Shown piece after piece: positions 13,411 to 26,718 of a stretch of DNA of 64,000 nt. Under the pieces are notes generated by a model, which had not been told where the DNA came from, did not search any database, and was given only the letters and a program-made list of their open reading frames with translations. How positions within the stretch are numbered: position 1 is the first letter of the stretch; each line of letters starts with the position of its first letter. Source of the DNA: Pyrus communis. Taxonomy: Eukaryota; Streptophyta; Magnoliopsida; Rosales; Rosaceae. The DNA is taken from assembly GCF_963583255.1 (NCBI RefSeq), contig NC_084809.1, positions 129,001-193,000 on the forward strand, given 5' to 3'. The translations under genes and the position numbers were made by a program.

Positions 13411-14491
13411 TCTCTATCTACTGAGTAAGTGCTAGTAATTCCTATTTCCTATAACAAATGTAGCAATGCAACAACGTGCATCATTGCGTTGCGTACTTAC
13501 CATCTTCTCTTGGCAGCATTGTTAACAGATGAGGGCGGTAAGATGCGTCAACTAGCCCACTCAGCAGCTGATTCCCACCAATATATCGTCAGCAAATTAC
13601 AATCAGGGCTTGAGGCTTGGCTGAATTCAAGTGTGTATCAAGGTTATCGTCTTGTTCTGAGTAAATATATTCATTTGCATCTGCATCATCAAGTATGAGC
13701 CTGCCTGCTTATGTTTTGAAGTTGTGTTCTTGTGTTGATTCTTAAGGAGTAAAGATTTAGAACAATCTCTATACAGTCTATGCTTGTTAGGTTTTGCCAT
13801 GTGCATCCGGAGATGTCCATTGTTTAGTGTTTATTCCAACTAATGAGTCTTGTATCAGCAATCATCATTGCTTGTATAATCTCGTCTCGTTGTTCATTTT
13901 ATTATGGACTTGGACTCGTGGTGCTATCTATTAAATGTTGAATTGACGTTTTTGTTTAAGAGCTGGCTGGCTATTGCAAATTTATGCCAATCTGAATCTG
14001 TTTTTGTCTTACCTAATACCTATGAAGGTGACAGCTTCTCATGGATGTGTGATCCGGTCATCCTTCCAGTTCCAGGTGATAGCTTCACAGCTGATGACCA
14101 TCAGGTCGATGTGCGATGTGAAATTGTGAATACCATTACTCACTCTAGCAGAGAGCTGACTTGAGAAAGAGAATAGTTGTTTGCCTCAGAAGAGTTAATT
14201 CAAGCTTCTTGTGTTTTGTTGAGTTGAGTTGTTTGAAATGTGGATATATTTTACATATTTATTTATTAAGAACATCTTTGATCATGCTCCTTGGCCTTAT
14301 TTTTTATTTATGTAAACTTGAACTAAAAGAAAAGAAGCAAAAGCAATTGAAACAAGTAAATTTTCCTTCAAAGACGGCCATCTAGGGCTGTATTTATTGG
14401 GAATTGACAAACTGCGAGTAGGAAAAAGGGGGAAATTCGATTCCAAACAAGGAAATAAATATAATGGAGTAGTTGTGAGCAGCAGAAAATA
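13411..14491. other. Intergenic between convergent genes
   Basis: Probably 3' UTRs of the UPF0496 gene (+) and the DUF3754 gene (-). Open stretches at 13429-13698 and 13904-14164 have no recognisable domain and no good splice partners. Confidence 0.4.
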
Positions 14492-17400
14492 TCAAGCATT
14501 GGGCGTGGAATCTTGTTTTGCCTTAAGAACAACCTCCTCTGTGGTGGTGCCAATGATCTCGTTCGCACGTTTCAGTCCTACGCTGTTATATCGTCCAAGG
14601 GTATCCTAAATTCATTCATAGCCATAGCCATAGGCATGGGTAATTAATTAGAACGAGTGAGTATTACTAGCACTACTAACGTTTGATCGTAAGCCTTACC
14701 CGAGTAACAATTCCCAATTTCTCCAACTTCTGAACTGCATCGTCCACATCAAAATTACAGTCGTCGTTAAACTGTTCCTTGATTAGTTCCTCACACCGCT
14801 TGTCCAGATCCTGCAACACATTCATAAACATAACACTTCAATTCAACTTTGTTGCAATATTCTTATGATAGGAACAGGAAGAGATCCAATCCAAGAGGAG
14901 ATACATATATCATACAAGTAAGGTAGCTTTCCCTTGTTCCATTAATATGTAAAACGAAATTATCACCTCCTTCACCTGCAAATACATTCAACAAGAATAT
15001 TTTGTTACTGCACCAATAAATAAAAATACGTTAATGTCCAGTCCAACAAAAATTCATCCGAAATTATCAGGCTTACTTCCTGTTGAATCACATCATCGCA
15101 CAAGTGAAGGAGAGTACCCCGTCCGCTATCCAATTGTTTTTCATACATGGACTGTGTTATCAAGTTCTGATACTGAGCCAAGTTCTGCTGATAACTACAC
15201 GTACGGTACGGTCATGCCGATGCATATTATTGATATTGAAATTGAAATTGAGAGAATGTGCCAACCCACCCAACCAATTTCAGGACATATGAATATTACA
15301 ACAAAATACCTAACCTGAAGTATGTCTTAGCAAAGTAACCAATCACAGTGGAAATAATCGCAAAAATGACCCAAAGATCAATTTGAGGCATTTCGAGCGA
15401 AGTAACAACTGCAACCTGCCGTAACACAAACAAATGGTGATTACCATTAAGCTGCATTTTCACAATACAAAAGAAAAATGACAAGGTTACTGTGCAGCAG
15501 CAATACAAACTTCATTGCTGCTATCAAGAAACTGACCAGCCCTACTACAGCAGAGCCAACGAACGTGAGCCAGTCCATTGGAGTTAATCCTGGGTTCTTC
15601 TTCTCAGGCTGTGTGAAAGACAAAAGGTTTCATTTCTTACTCCAGTGCATCACTTATATGCATGTTACTTCAACGGGAAAATATAAAGCACTGTACAAAT
15701 GCCCTGAGGGAGACAGTGATAGATAGAGATACTCACAAGAACAATCTCCATATCGGCCATTGGAATGTTTTTAAAATGTTTAACATATATTCCCCGCTCT
15801 TCATTATCTTCGGTACTTGCTCGCCTGAAGAGTCATAATTCTTCTTGTCAATAAATTACTTTTTCAAGGTCCTTTCGAAAAAGGTAATGCAAAAGAAGAT
15901 AGTTCATAAAATAGAAAGTAGTACCTGTAAACAACAATAATCCTATCAAAAGTTGGCTCTTGGATTGTGTTCTTGCACAGCAAATTTTGAATGCTGAAGG
16001 ACACAGCATATATTTGTCATGAAGTGGAAATAATCAAACTAAGATTGAATCGAAGGCATATATAATAGTCAACCTCAGTTCCATTTTTTCAATACGGATT
16101 CGTTCAACAAACAAGTCCTCTGGATCTTGGTCAGGGAGGCGAATATTATCATCCTTCTTTGGATCTATCTTGCTCTGTGCCTCTTTCTTTTTTGAAAAGA
16201 AATTTTCTGTCCTGCAAGAACAAAATAATCAACAAGATTCTATTTGCACAATGATGTTATGGTCAAGTGACTTGAAGTTGTTCAACTATGTTGGTTGGAT
16301 TAAAATTATTAATCATAACTAGTTTCTCTAGCTACAAATACGGAACATTCCATCCAGAAATTAAGAAGAACTTAAAGCAACTTACTTGGTTAGTCTTAAA
16401 AGATATTTCCAGCAACGTGCAATGATCATGTCCACTTTCTCCATGATAAAGTAATCTGAAGTCTTATCAAGTCCAATGCCGCGTCGGAAGATGACGTACT
16501 GAAGCAAGACAACATCAAATGAGCCACTCGAATTTTAACAAGGGATTTGAAACTTGCAGATGTTTGTTTGCAGTATTTGAAAATACCTTATCAGCAAAAT
16601 CTGGAATGTTTGGGCAAGGATGCGTGTTAAAGTATTTCCTCAAAAGTTTATTGTCAAGCTACGTAACATATTGGGATCAGCAACCAAACGTGAAGATCGC
16701 ATCACATAAAAACCAAAGTTCCAATGAAGCAATTTTGCTGAACAGAAACTAGTGATGGAAGGAAAACATTTTGGTGAGACGGTACAAACCTTAGATTCAT
16801 CAACAACGATGGGAAGGTTTAGAAGATACTGCCCCGACTGCGCAACCTCAATTTCTTCGTTAGTTGCAATCTTGAAATTACTCTTTTCCATCACCTGTAA
16901 AAGGAGTTGGCAGTGCATAATTTGTATCATTTGAAGATTTCCTGTTTCTTTTTCTCTTGTTCATTTTACTTGTATGGGGCGCCGGGGGTATAGAAATGAA
17001 AACAAGAATAAGAAGGGGAAGCACAGCAGCCACAGAATAGAACCTGAAACAAGTACTTGAGGAAGTTCTGTTCAAGTACATCAATTTCTTGAGGAGAAAG
17101 CTTCTGCTGCTCCAATTTCTGACTCCCATGGACAGGATCAAACAGGGAGTATAGTTGCTGAGTGTATAGAATTGACAAATACACAATGTCAAAGTTAAAC
17201 AAAACTTGATGAGATATCGGAAATAAATAATTGAAATTTGGGACATGCATGAATAATATCTGGAAAAGAAAAGCGAAAAGATGATCCGGAGCATAGCGTA
17301 TTGTTCGCATATGAAATGCATACCATCAAATCCTCAAATTGAAGGAGATACCAAGCCCGAATTGTGTACTCGACTCTCTTACAGAGCTTGAGAAACTCAG

Positions 17401-17607
17401 CACGATCAGAACTTTCCTCTAGAGAATATTTGAGAACCAGGTTCCGGTTAGCAAGAATTACAAAGACAGTCAAAGGCAATGGCATGATTAGATCATTACA
17501 AGTACAAAGTACAAACCGATGAGGTTGGCCAAGGTCATGAAGAGTTTGGGCTTGAGAACTTGAATGGCAGATTCACGCTCTAACCGAATCACGTCTTTCT
17601 TACCCAT
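14492..17607 (-). CDS. DUF3754 / TMEM143-like membrane protein
   Basis: Fifteen exons assemble to 496 residues: 17607-17517, 17418-17324, 17157-17044, 16894-16790, 16658-16587, 16498-16386, 16211-16074, 15993-15925, 15824-15737, 15608-15507, 15415-15315, 15194-15077, 14975-14916, 14810-14700 and 14605-14492. All introns are GT-AG and the frame closes. The start [15 protein letters not shown] is followed by a long soluble region ([20 protein letters not shown]; a charged KKKEAQSK linker). Two hydrophobic segments lie near residues 300-360 ([15 protein letters not shown] and [16 protein letters not shown]). The C-terminal part has [23 protein letters not shown] and a helical tail. The layout matches the DUF3754 family, related to animal TMEM143; organellar membrane location is likely but not shown. 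The function is unknown. Confidence 0.9.
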
Positions 17608-18152
17608 TTTCCTTTTTCTTCTTGTTGAGCCTTTGGCTTTGAGATTAATTCAGCTCTCTGTAACTCTCTAATTCTAATAAGCCTAGCTATTACTTAGTTT
17701 CATTCATGCCTTTTCTTTCTCACAAGCAGAGAGAGAGAGAGAGAGAGATGCATGCACGCAGTTAATGGGAAGGGAAGAGAAAAGGAGGAGGTAGGGAACG
17801 ATCCCATCCAAGTGGTAACTGCCGCCACTTTCATCTCCGCAGCGACGACTGACGACCCTGCAAACATTTGCCTTCCTACAATAGTGCGCCTTTTAACGTC
17901 TCAAGTCGGATTTGGGGGATCCCCGTTGTTTTAGTAGCTCTCTCTTCTGCTCGACCTCTCCATCTATCTTTTTCTGGTTGTCGTACTTGTTTACTGCGTA
18001 GCTTCCCCCCACCCTACTTCCACTACATCCTCTTCTTGTACGTAACTTACACTTGTAATAAAACCATAACCTAAACCCTGCGAGTTTCGGACCACAAAAT
18101 TAAATAAATAATTACGCAAAGTTTTGAGGTTAATGCAGGTTGATTTTTTCGG

Positions 18153-18188
<36 letters not shown>

Positions 18189-19036
18189 GGGTTTTGTGGA
18201 GGGGGTTGGTTAATTTTCAACACAGAAGGAAACGCTATTAGACAGCATCCCCGTGCGTTCTGTGCCAAATTTTACAACGATCCAGTTGCTTGCGGGATTG
18301 CATTGTATTCCAAGAGCAACCGACATTTCCCATACATAGACAGAGGCACTGGCAACAATTCAAATCCCGACATTTTCGATCAGATTTCATTCAACCACAT
18401 CTTCATTTTCAAGTCTTGTGTAAAACAAGGTTGCTCACCAAATGCCAATACTGCTGCTGCTGTTAGAAACAGTGTCACTAGAAAGCACGATCCACCTACG
18501 AGACTCGTGTTTGATCATCTCAGCTCAGTGGATGATAATGGTGATGGGGCATACTCAAACAGAAACGCTGCAAAACACTAACTTCGATAGACGACGATGG
18601 TAAAAGCATTCAACATTTCATGAGAGGACGAGAGTTTGGAAATGCCAGCCAACAACCAAAGCCATGATATGCTAATATTCAAGCATTTGCCTCTACAGAA
18701 AACTTTAAAAGCCTCCAAAAAATTATTCCAAGATAGTTCTCCATAAACAGAGAATAAGAAGAAAAAAGGATTCCCAATGAAAAATAAAATTCTAAACTAC
18801 CAACTAACAAATTTGAGATGCCAGGAATTGTCCAATAATCCCACGGTCTCCCCCCCCAACCCCTGCCTGCTGCTCTCTGTCTCTGCCCCCATCTAACATA
18901 TATGTACACGCTGCTGAGTTGGCCCTTGTATAGGTATGTACAAAGTCAAAAACCTATCTCCAACTCTGCACTTTCATCTACTGTAACCCTCACTTGTCAC
19001 CATTTCCTGTTTACGTTACCATGCAAGAAAATTGTC
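17608..19036. other. Intergenic: DUF3754 promoter side and NFRKB-like 3' side
   Basis: Contains a GA microsatellite at about 17729-17748 (DUF3754 5' side) and a pure T run of about 37 bases at 18151-18187. The 131-codon open frame after the T run (18186-18581, +) has no recognisable domain; the opposite strand holds a short hydrophobic stretch without an ATG. The part near 18.7-19.0 kb is probably NFRKB-like 3' UTR. Confidence 0.45.
18151..18187. repeat. Long homopolymer T tract
   Basis: About 37 consecutive T on the plus strand. On the minus strand it is a poly(A), as at the end of a retroposed copy, but no element was recognised to its right. Its length is prone to assembly error. Confidence 0.8.
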
Positions 19037-21065
19037 TTACGGGTTCCACGACCTCAAGAATGGTTTACCCATTGGATCACGTAAACCAGAGTTCTGATGC
19101 GGTAAATTCATCCATTGCATATCATCATGTATCATGGGAGTGGCTGCTTCATGCCCACCCAAGTAATCAAGTTCAGCTCCAGCTTGTGGTACAACATTTC
19201 CGAACCTCGGAGTAACCCCACCCACCGTTCCATAGCTCCTAGAGGACATGAACTGCTCAGCGGGGGCTACGGGATGGTAAGGGCTACTTGCTCGCAATTG
19301 GTTACTATGAGGTAGAACACTGAATAAGCTTTGATCTGCGTTCGTACCATTCCCAATGGTCTGACTTGTGGCACTAGTACCACCAGAAAACCAATTATGA
19401 CTCAACACTTCTCCACCATGTAAGTGAGATTGCTGAGGTCCTGGCATACGAACACTATTGACAGCCCAATCCTGCACTTCAACTGGAGCCGAATGTTCCG
19501 GCCTTGAAATTAAGTAACTACCTCCATCAGAGTAAATGTTCTCAGGTAATCTTGGTTGCATGTATACCTCGCTCTCTCTCTTCTGCCCTTGCTCCAGAGG
19601 CAGTGACTGGTGTTGCTGCTCTTCAAAATGCGCTGAAAACTGACCATCACCTATAAACACATTGGCTGGTGGCTGGAATTCCAACCCTGTCTGTTTCTTC
19701 TCAGGATTGTAAGATAGCATGCTCTGGCCCTTAAAGAGAGATTGAAGCATTTCATTTTGATCTTGGTTTCGGTAAGAACTGAAGGAACCATTCTCTGATT
19801 GTATGTGCATTAAATCTTTCCCACTGTCTCTCACAGGCAAGTCGGACTCTATAGCACCTAAGTGTGTCTGCTGAACTTGATTAACTTGTAGATGTGCAAG
19901 CGATAACTCACTGGCAGATGAATATGCGTGACATGTGGTAGAATCATAGTAAGAATGTGGCACATTAACTGCCTTCCAGACATCTCCACTAGCACATAAT
20001 TGTGCTCCCTCGTTTACTGGAGTATCTGCAGTACTCAGATTCTCCGTGTAATCAGGTACATTTGGAGGAAAATGATCTGATTCTATAATGATATGCTTTT
20101 CTGAATCATTATCCGACTCTGCACTGAAATGTTCATCTGAATCTGTATCTGTGGGGTTGCACTCATGACCTCCACTAAGCTTCTGTGGAGAGTTGTCATC
20201 TTCTTCCATGTCCGTGGGGTTGCACTCGTCACCCTGTAGGATGCCGGGTACAGACTTTCCATCATCTTCCATGTCTGTGGGGTTGCACTCATCACCATGT
20301 AGGAAGCTGGGTAAAGACTTTTCATCATCTTCCATGGGAGATTGACAGTTTGTTGCTCCAATATCTATCTCATCCTGAAGCACATGTTCAAGGTTGTGAC
20401 CACCTTCGTCATCCTGAACACCCCATCACAAACCAGCCCATAAAATATCTCACACAACAATGGAGACAGGTTCATTAAGAAACGGATGGCTACCACCAGA
20501 TTGATAAAGGTAGATACGTCCACTAAAACGGAAAAAGAAAGAAAAAAAAAAGGAAAGGGGGTGGGGGGGAGATAAAGGCAGAATCACTAACCTCTATCAG
20601 AGACCTTAGCCTCCTTTTCATGTCCTTCTCCAAAGACTTTGTCATTTGCCATCTTTGTAAATGCATTTCTATCCAGTTTGCATAAGCTGCCGGGATATCT
20701 TTAATTGCCAATTGCAACCTGTATAAAGAAGACTATACTTTGAGGAGGCAGACAATCAAATATAGAGTAAAATATATATTTCACTAGACACTAACCAGTG
20801 CTGATGTAACTTCTTCTGTTCTTCTTCCACAAAGACTTCATATGGTTGTACAACAAAGTTATCAAGGTTACCTAAAACCCGCTCGAGAGACCTGGACTGA
20901 ATGCTTTTGCCAGACTGCTTCAGGCTCTTAACAATTTCATACTGCTTCTTGCTAATCTGAAATAGTTAAAAAGCACCCATTCAGCAAGAGCCTCTTTACA
21001 ATTAGAATGTTATATATCATGACCCAGAGCAACAAGTACACAGAAAAAAGATGGCTCTGTGTGTA

Positions 21066-21108
<43 letters not shown>

Positions 21109-23542
21109 GTGTCTTGTCTATGTGTTGGTTTACTGGGCTCGAAAAATAAAACAAATTATGGATGTTAATATATGCTAGTTGCCAACAGTTACATAGGAAA
21201 AAGTTAAAACCCATTCAAATAAACAACTTAGAGGCAATGAGTTCCAAACATAATTGTGTTCAAAACCTAACATCTGATTACAACTTTTTTCTACTTGACT
21301 TACTTGTCCTACTTAACAGGGAAATGGGATAATTCTGTGTCTATGCTCAGAAGCCATTAAGGTATGTGTCTGGCCATTTAAGTTTAACAAGCGACCACTG
21401 ATCCCAAAACTCAACCCTGAGAGGTGACTGATTAGGTTACGCAGATTTACAGAATCCATCCATAATTTTATTAAGTTTCAGAATTACCAAATGAACACCA
21501 ACCTTAACATACGACATGTATTTAGCACCATCGCTACTGTAGATATTGCGCTTGTGTAGATTGTCTCCTTTTTTGGATCTTGCTCCTGCATTAAGTGCTC
21601 CATCTGGTGTAACCCACAAATTTCTACCTTTGTCCTTTAGGAAGCCTTTCTCACAGATCCTGACACAATAAAAACTTATAGATCTCATGCACATCCAAAG
21701 TAGATTGATATATAAATGTAGCAAAAATCATCAAACGTCAACTAAACATACAGTAAGTAGCCATAGCCAAGTACGTTTATAATTTAAGAAAATTAAAATG
21801 AACCTGGAGCACATAGGCGCTCTGGTAGGACTAAATGTGGATAGCTGAATTACCTGTTCTGAAATTCTCCTCCCTTGTTCACTGAGGAAATCTGGTTATC
21901 ACTACTGCATGCTTTCTCCCAAGAACAAGATTCAGATGTAACCATGGCATTTTCCTCAAGATCATGCAATCTGGATTCATTTGCATGTGAAAAAATTGGT
22001 TTCTCGACATCAATTCTTAACCTGCATAAAGTATAATCCCCATGAGAATAGCACCAAAAGGCTCCAAGTAATCTGTCAAATGACTAAATGAAGGGAAAAA
22101 CACAATTTGAACAAGAATTCCTCCTCCTTATAAATTGGTACTTGGTTGAGCATCAAAGGGAAGGTTTGGCATTCATTAAGCTCATAATTATGAGATGAAA
22201 AAAAAAGAAGAAAATACAGTGAGCATCAACCTCCACATATTCTGCACAATTTCCTTTTCAGGATCCTTACAGCTTGCGCATCTCTCCTTCAACTTCTGTA
22301 AATATGCAATCATACTGCCATAAAAACCATAAAAGGGATTGTGACGGTATGTTTTAGTGCAAGAGAGCCTTTCGAAAACAGTATTATATGTATTACAGAA
22401 AAAAGTGGAAAAGCGTAACGTACTCATTATGGTACATCTGCAACTCATTGTAGAATGTTTTCTTATCAGTTATTAGATATTGTTCCCTACGAAGTATGGC
22501 ATCAGGATGGAAATCACCTGAGCAAAGTGAAGCACCCCTGAAAGCATATATCTCAATTAAAATCATTGGTACACTATGGAATTAAACTATTAGTCATAAA
22601 AGAAGCTACTATTTAAAACTCACAAAGCTACAATAACTTCTTTCTTTTCTTTCATGTTAGAAATTAGAATCCTCTAAAAGTGATACCTAGTACATGCACA
22701 ACATACAATGTTTGAAAAAGAATTTAACAGAAAACAACAGAAAAGTTTCTTGTTTTAAATTTTCTGATCAAACAGATGGAACAGTACAATATTGATGTAA
22801 CAAACTTTTCCAATTTTAATGTAACAAACTTTTCCCAACCACATGAAACCCATTTTCTTACAAGAAACATGAACTAATTTAAATTTTGATTAGTCTACAA
22901 AAAACAATATTTAGCAGTGCTGCATTTATTTACTCTTAAAAATATAAAAGAAACAAAATTAAAGGAAAAGAGAAGAGGAAAGGGACTGCATCAATACAAG
23001 TATAACATAAAAATACGTACCATTTAAGTAAAGGGTTTCCAAAGTCAAAGCAATCCCCAGCAAGCAATGCTTGCACAACTTCCTCTGCCTCTTGTCCGCT
23101 AGGAAGAAGCTGCATAAGATGATTCTTCTCATTCTCAGACAGCTGAGTATTCCAAACCTGCATCATTGTTTAAACAATAGCATATTAGTTGCATTAATAC
23201 AACATAAAGTAGATACATACTTGTGGCTAACCGTAAATTAAAAGCTACCTCATATGAAAGCACATCTTCCAAATTTTCCAAATCATAGATTCCCTCAGGA
23301 ACAGCAAAAACATCTGCCAATGTATTAAAGCTGTTGAAAGCAAAATCAAAAAAAGGCTTCAAATTTCTCCTACTTATGCCAATTTGATCCCTTTTGGCGA
23401 CTACCATGTTCTGATTCCCATCCCACTGAAGAGAAATATGAGAGTTCACGTCTGAATCATCCTGAAGCAATCCAATATTTTTCTTTTTTGCTATATGTTG
23501 CTCCCTAGAATTGCAACCCTTTCTCTGCTGATCAGCCGCCAT
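19037..23542 (-). CDS. NFRKB-like nuclear protein with DEUBAD-type N-terminal domain
   Basis: Nine exons (23542-23249, 23157-23021, 22537-22424, 22314-22231, 22021-21854, 21659-21503, 20956-20796, 20718-20592, 20413-19037), all GT-AG, give 872 residues. The N-terminal third has the typical stretch YDLENLEDVLSYEVWNTQL then NEKNHLMQLLPS, matching the DEUBAD region of NFRKB (nuclear factor related to kappa-B-binding protein), an INO80 chromatin-remodelling subunit in animals. The plant relative I recall is At5g13950. The middle is basic and coiled (KQYEIVKSLKQSGKSIQ; EMHLQRWQMTKSLEKDMKRR). The last exon encodes an acidic tandem repeat, then a Gln/Ser/Pro-rich low-complexity tail ending in KPFLRSWNP. 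A 5' UTR intron (about 23631-24282) is suggested by good splice sites. Chromatin role by homology only. Confidence 0.85.
20150..20338 (-). repeat. 3 x 63-bp in-frame tandem repeat (21-aa unit)
   Basis: Three units start at 20150, 20213 and 20276, exactly 63 bp apart, each beginning TGTGGGGTTGCACTC or a one-base variant. They encode acidic units ending GDECNPTD or GHECNPTD and starting MEDDEKSLP, MEDDGKSVP or MEEDDNSPQ. The length keeps the frame. Unit divergence is low, so the expansion looks recent. Confidence 0.92.
21068..21103. repeat. GA microsatellite in NFRKB-like intron 6
   Basis: Run of AG dinucleotides within the intron at 20957-21502. Confidence 0.85.
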
Positions 23543-24660
23543 TAGCACAAGATGTCAAACAAAGCTCCGTCAAAGCATTATACCGTCATACATTATTACC
23601 TTTAACACATGCCGTCGTTTTTAATTGAACCTGAGATCAAATATCAAACATTTACAAGTACATTATAATCCATAGCTACAAAATGCCTCATAAATCAACT
23701 AAAACTGTAACCCGAAACAAGTGGTGAACAAAATCAATGCAGCTAACTGGACTGGAGTGAGTCCATCTATCAGTTTGAACTGAGTACTTGCTTTGTAAAT
23801 TGTAAGGCACTTTAAAGGAGTAAGCTACTATAAAGATAGAGTCAACGTCCAACCTCAATTTATTTATGGAGAATTCAATGGCATTACTTGAACAATTTAA
23901 TCCCTCAAATGCGAATCAAAACACCCCTGAATTGTGCCAAATTAAAACAAACAAACAATTATATTAAAAAGATTAAAAATTGCACGCATTGAAATAAAGA
24001 AAACTGAAATACCATAAAAAGATTAAAAATTGAACGCTACAACAGCAACTTATGGATGGAAGACGCATTCCCCAGATACCCATACATATTCGCTGACGAT
24101 TGGAAACCCACTTAGGAACCAAATTGACAATGAAAACCAACCGGATATGAAAAATTAAAGAAAAGAAAAGGGATAAAACATACAAGAAACGCATTCAAAT
24201 ACCTCATGCAGAAATTGAAAACGGGAACCCAAGACAACGGAATGCGTAATTTGGCAGGAAAAAGAAAAGAAAAAGACAATACCTGAAACATCTGGTGATT
24301 GTTTAAGGCCTCGAACAGAAAGCCAATTAAATGCGGAGAACTGCAGTGAAAACCCAGAAAAAAAATTGGGAATTTGCCCTGAGAAAAAACCCAATTAAAA
24401 TGCGGAGAGAGAGAGAGTGTTGGAGAGTGGGGGGGGGAGCGTTTCGTATTATCGGATTGGGTTGAGGAGTTGGGTGAGAGACGTACGCCCACACCACACA
24501 GCATAAGAGAGCGTGAGAGAGACAGATGAGACGAGTGTGCGTGGCTTCGGCAAAACCGTTAATTTAACATTGAACGGTTCATTGGCGCGCTCGGGCGCGG
24601 CGCAGCGCGGCTCAAGTCTCAGCTTCTACGCTTGCTCGGAGGCTGCGTCGATCCCTGGTT
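23543..24660 (-). promoter_or_regulatory. 5' UTR with intron and promoter region of the NFRKB-like gene
   Basis: On the minus strand a donor (CAGATGTTTCAG, then GTATTG, near 24283) and an acceptor (GATCTCAG, near 23631) would remove about 650 bp of leader. Upstream, near 24590-24615, is a short GC-rich patch (GGCGCGCTCGGGCGCGGCGC), unusual for this AT-rich window. This is inferred from sequence only. Confidence 0.4.
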
Positions 24661-25885
24661 CCTGATTCCTGATTGCAGCAGCAAGGTATGCGGTTAAGAT
24701 AGAGTTTGAGAGAGTTCAAGTGTCTTTAGAAAACGTTTTTTATTCTTTTTATTCTTTTATTTTGTAGGATAAAATACTCCTCTAATGAACTTAAACTTTT
24801 AATTTGAAGGTTACATGGTTCAATTTGAGTTTCTTTTCCAAACGGTTCAATTTGAGTTTGGGTCAACCACTGTTATAGAAGGATGCAAATACACAATTAG
24901 CAAAAAAATAAAATTAAATGAGTCAAATCAGCAACAAATAAGAAGGCAAAAATTTGTGCTTTGTATAAATCTGTTGGGTTAGTAATGAAATTTATCTTTT
25001 TTCAAAAAAAAAAAAAAAAAAATTGTGCTTTATGCATGGCTTGGCTGCTAACATGACATTGATAGCGAGCCGTTCGAGTTGCCGTTGGAAACAAACTGGG
25101 AAGTTGACGGCAGTGTTTTAGGGGATTGGAGGTTTTTGGAGCCCGTGGACTTCTGGCCCTCGAGTAAACGGTTTATCCTTTTCTTATTCTTCCGCCTTCC
25201 GGCATTCTCTCTCTCCATGGATAGTAATACGCCTTTACCACTTACGGTTTTTATATGTTTATTTATTTATTTATGAAGAAAATGGAGCCGAAAAAGCCCA
25301 AAATACAAACGTTTTCCTTCCCATTTTTGGTTAGAAAGACCCCGAAAATAGTTTTTTATTAACCTTGATTTTTCATTTTAGTTGGACTTTGAATGATGGT
25401 ATAATCGACGTAATTTAGAGGCCGGGCCTCGTTCGTAAAGCCCATATCCAAATTTCCCCGCCCTTGCTGGCCGGGGGAGAGGAGAGGAGAGTTCCAGATA
25501 AGGGAAGTAAGGGAAGCGGATTAATTGGCATTAATTTAATTCCATTCCAAAATAAAATAAAAAAGATGACAAAATTTTCAAGACAATTCATCATCATCTA
25601 TTAGCTATCTCTGCTTTGTGTAATTGTATAATTTCCCCGCCTTTTTTGCCCACTCTCTCCCTCCATCTTTCTCATTGTTGTTCTTGCTGCTGCTGCTGCT
25701 GCTGCTGCTGTTGCAGTTGTTCCCTCTGATCAGATCTCTGGGGGATTAGTTGTTTTATATTGAAAGACAATTACCTACTTTTTGGTTGTCGAGAAAACTA
25801 ATTTAAGTGACTGGAAACATTAACCACTTTTAGTTTATCCAATAAACCTTCAACTTAATTTTTGAAGGTTTTCGACTGACATTGA
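24661..25885. other. Intergenic, no recognised gene
   Basis: AT-rich DNA with an A run near 25003-25021 and a CTG trinucleotide run at about 25688-25711. No open frame with recognisable features. Confidence 0.4.
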
Positions 25886-26017
25886 ATGGTAATGCTGGAT
25901 TTTGAGCTCCTCCGGATGATGAAGAAGATGAATCTTTCCCAGCCTCAAGCTTTGAGATATTACATGCTGCGGCAGGACAGTCAATCACGAATCAATATCT
26001 ACAACCTCAAGCTCTAG
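25886..26017 (+). CDS. Possible 43-aa small ORF
   Basis: ATG at 25886 to TAG at 26015 gives a peptide beginning MVMLDFELLRMMKK and ending INIYNLKL, rich in Met, Leu and Arg. It lies downstream of a CTG repeat and a pyrimidine-rich stretch that could belong to a transcript. I recognise no family. It may be a small peptide gene, an upstream ORF or chance. Confidence 0.2.
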   Translation: MVMLDFELLRMMKKMNLSQPQALRYYMLRQDSQSRINIYNLKL

Positions 26018-26317
26018 CCATTGATCCGTTGCAGTAGCATCTTCGTCCCTGACAGATTCTCACGCTGTATCATCACATATCATCAAGACAAGTGCTTGCC
26101 CTTGCACTTAAGTACAAGTACTTGGCACTTCTTTTATTTGTTTTAACTAACTAATTAGTTGTTGGTTATTTAATTTACCTCTCTAGTCTCCTACAGACAA
26201 GCAAAGCAAGTTAACAGAAGTACAAGGAACACCCTTGCTAAGAGTAAGAGCCTAAGAGCCTAAGAGGAACAGGAAAGATGCTTCAGAAACGAATTCTATT
26301 TTTTCTCCCAGATCAAC

Positions 26318-26456
26318 CTATAAAAAGACTACTCCTCCTCATCGTAATGTTCCAGCTCATCGCTATACCCCTCCTCATCGCTGGGCTCCTGTTTGTCACA
26401 TTGTTCCTCCCCATCACTCTGCTCCTCCTCATCGGAATATTGCTCCTCCTCCTGCT
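26318..26456. repeat. Degenerate CTCCTCATCG-type low-complexity repeat
   Basis: CTCCTCCTCATCG recurs with irregular spacers. On the minus strand it lies in a 65-codon open frame (26526-26329) that encodes an acidic, Glu/Asp/Ser/Tyr-rich peptide of EEEQYSDEE type. It may be the remnant of an acidic protein exon, but I see no partner exon. Confidence 0.5.
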
Positions 26457-26718
26457 GGCTAGAATAGATATCCTGGATTTGTATTCGAGTGTAATACACC
26501 AATTCAGAGGGTGTAGTGCGCCGCAAATTGTAGTGTTGAATTGCATGAGATGAGCAAATTGTAATCTATCTTGCTGTTTTCAATCAAATTCTCCAGCTTT
26601 GAATTGAATTGTTTGTTCAAGTAGACCACATTTGACTGAATCATGTGATAAACAGATGCTTTTACATAACAAAAGAAATGGTCTGAATACAAGAAACCAA
26701 GCTTCTTGAAGCTCTTCG

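Noticed and set aside
13429..14164. ORFs downstream of the UPF0496 stop
   Set aside because: No family similarity recognised and most likely 3' UTR.
18370..18500. Minus-strand hydrophobic stretch (CFLVTLFLTAAAVLAFGEQ)
   Set aside because: Only about 40 codons, no ATG, stop on both sides; could be a gene relic but not supportable.
18186..18581. 131-aa ORF after the T run
   Set aside because: No recognisable domain, no splice partners, and it starts inside a homopolymer border.
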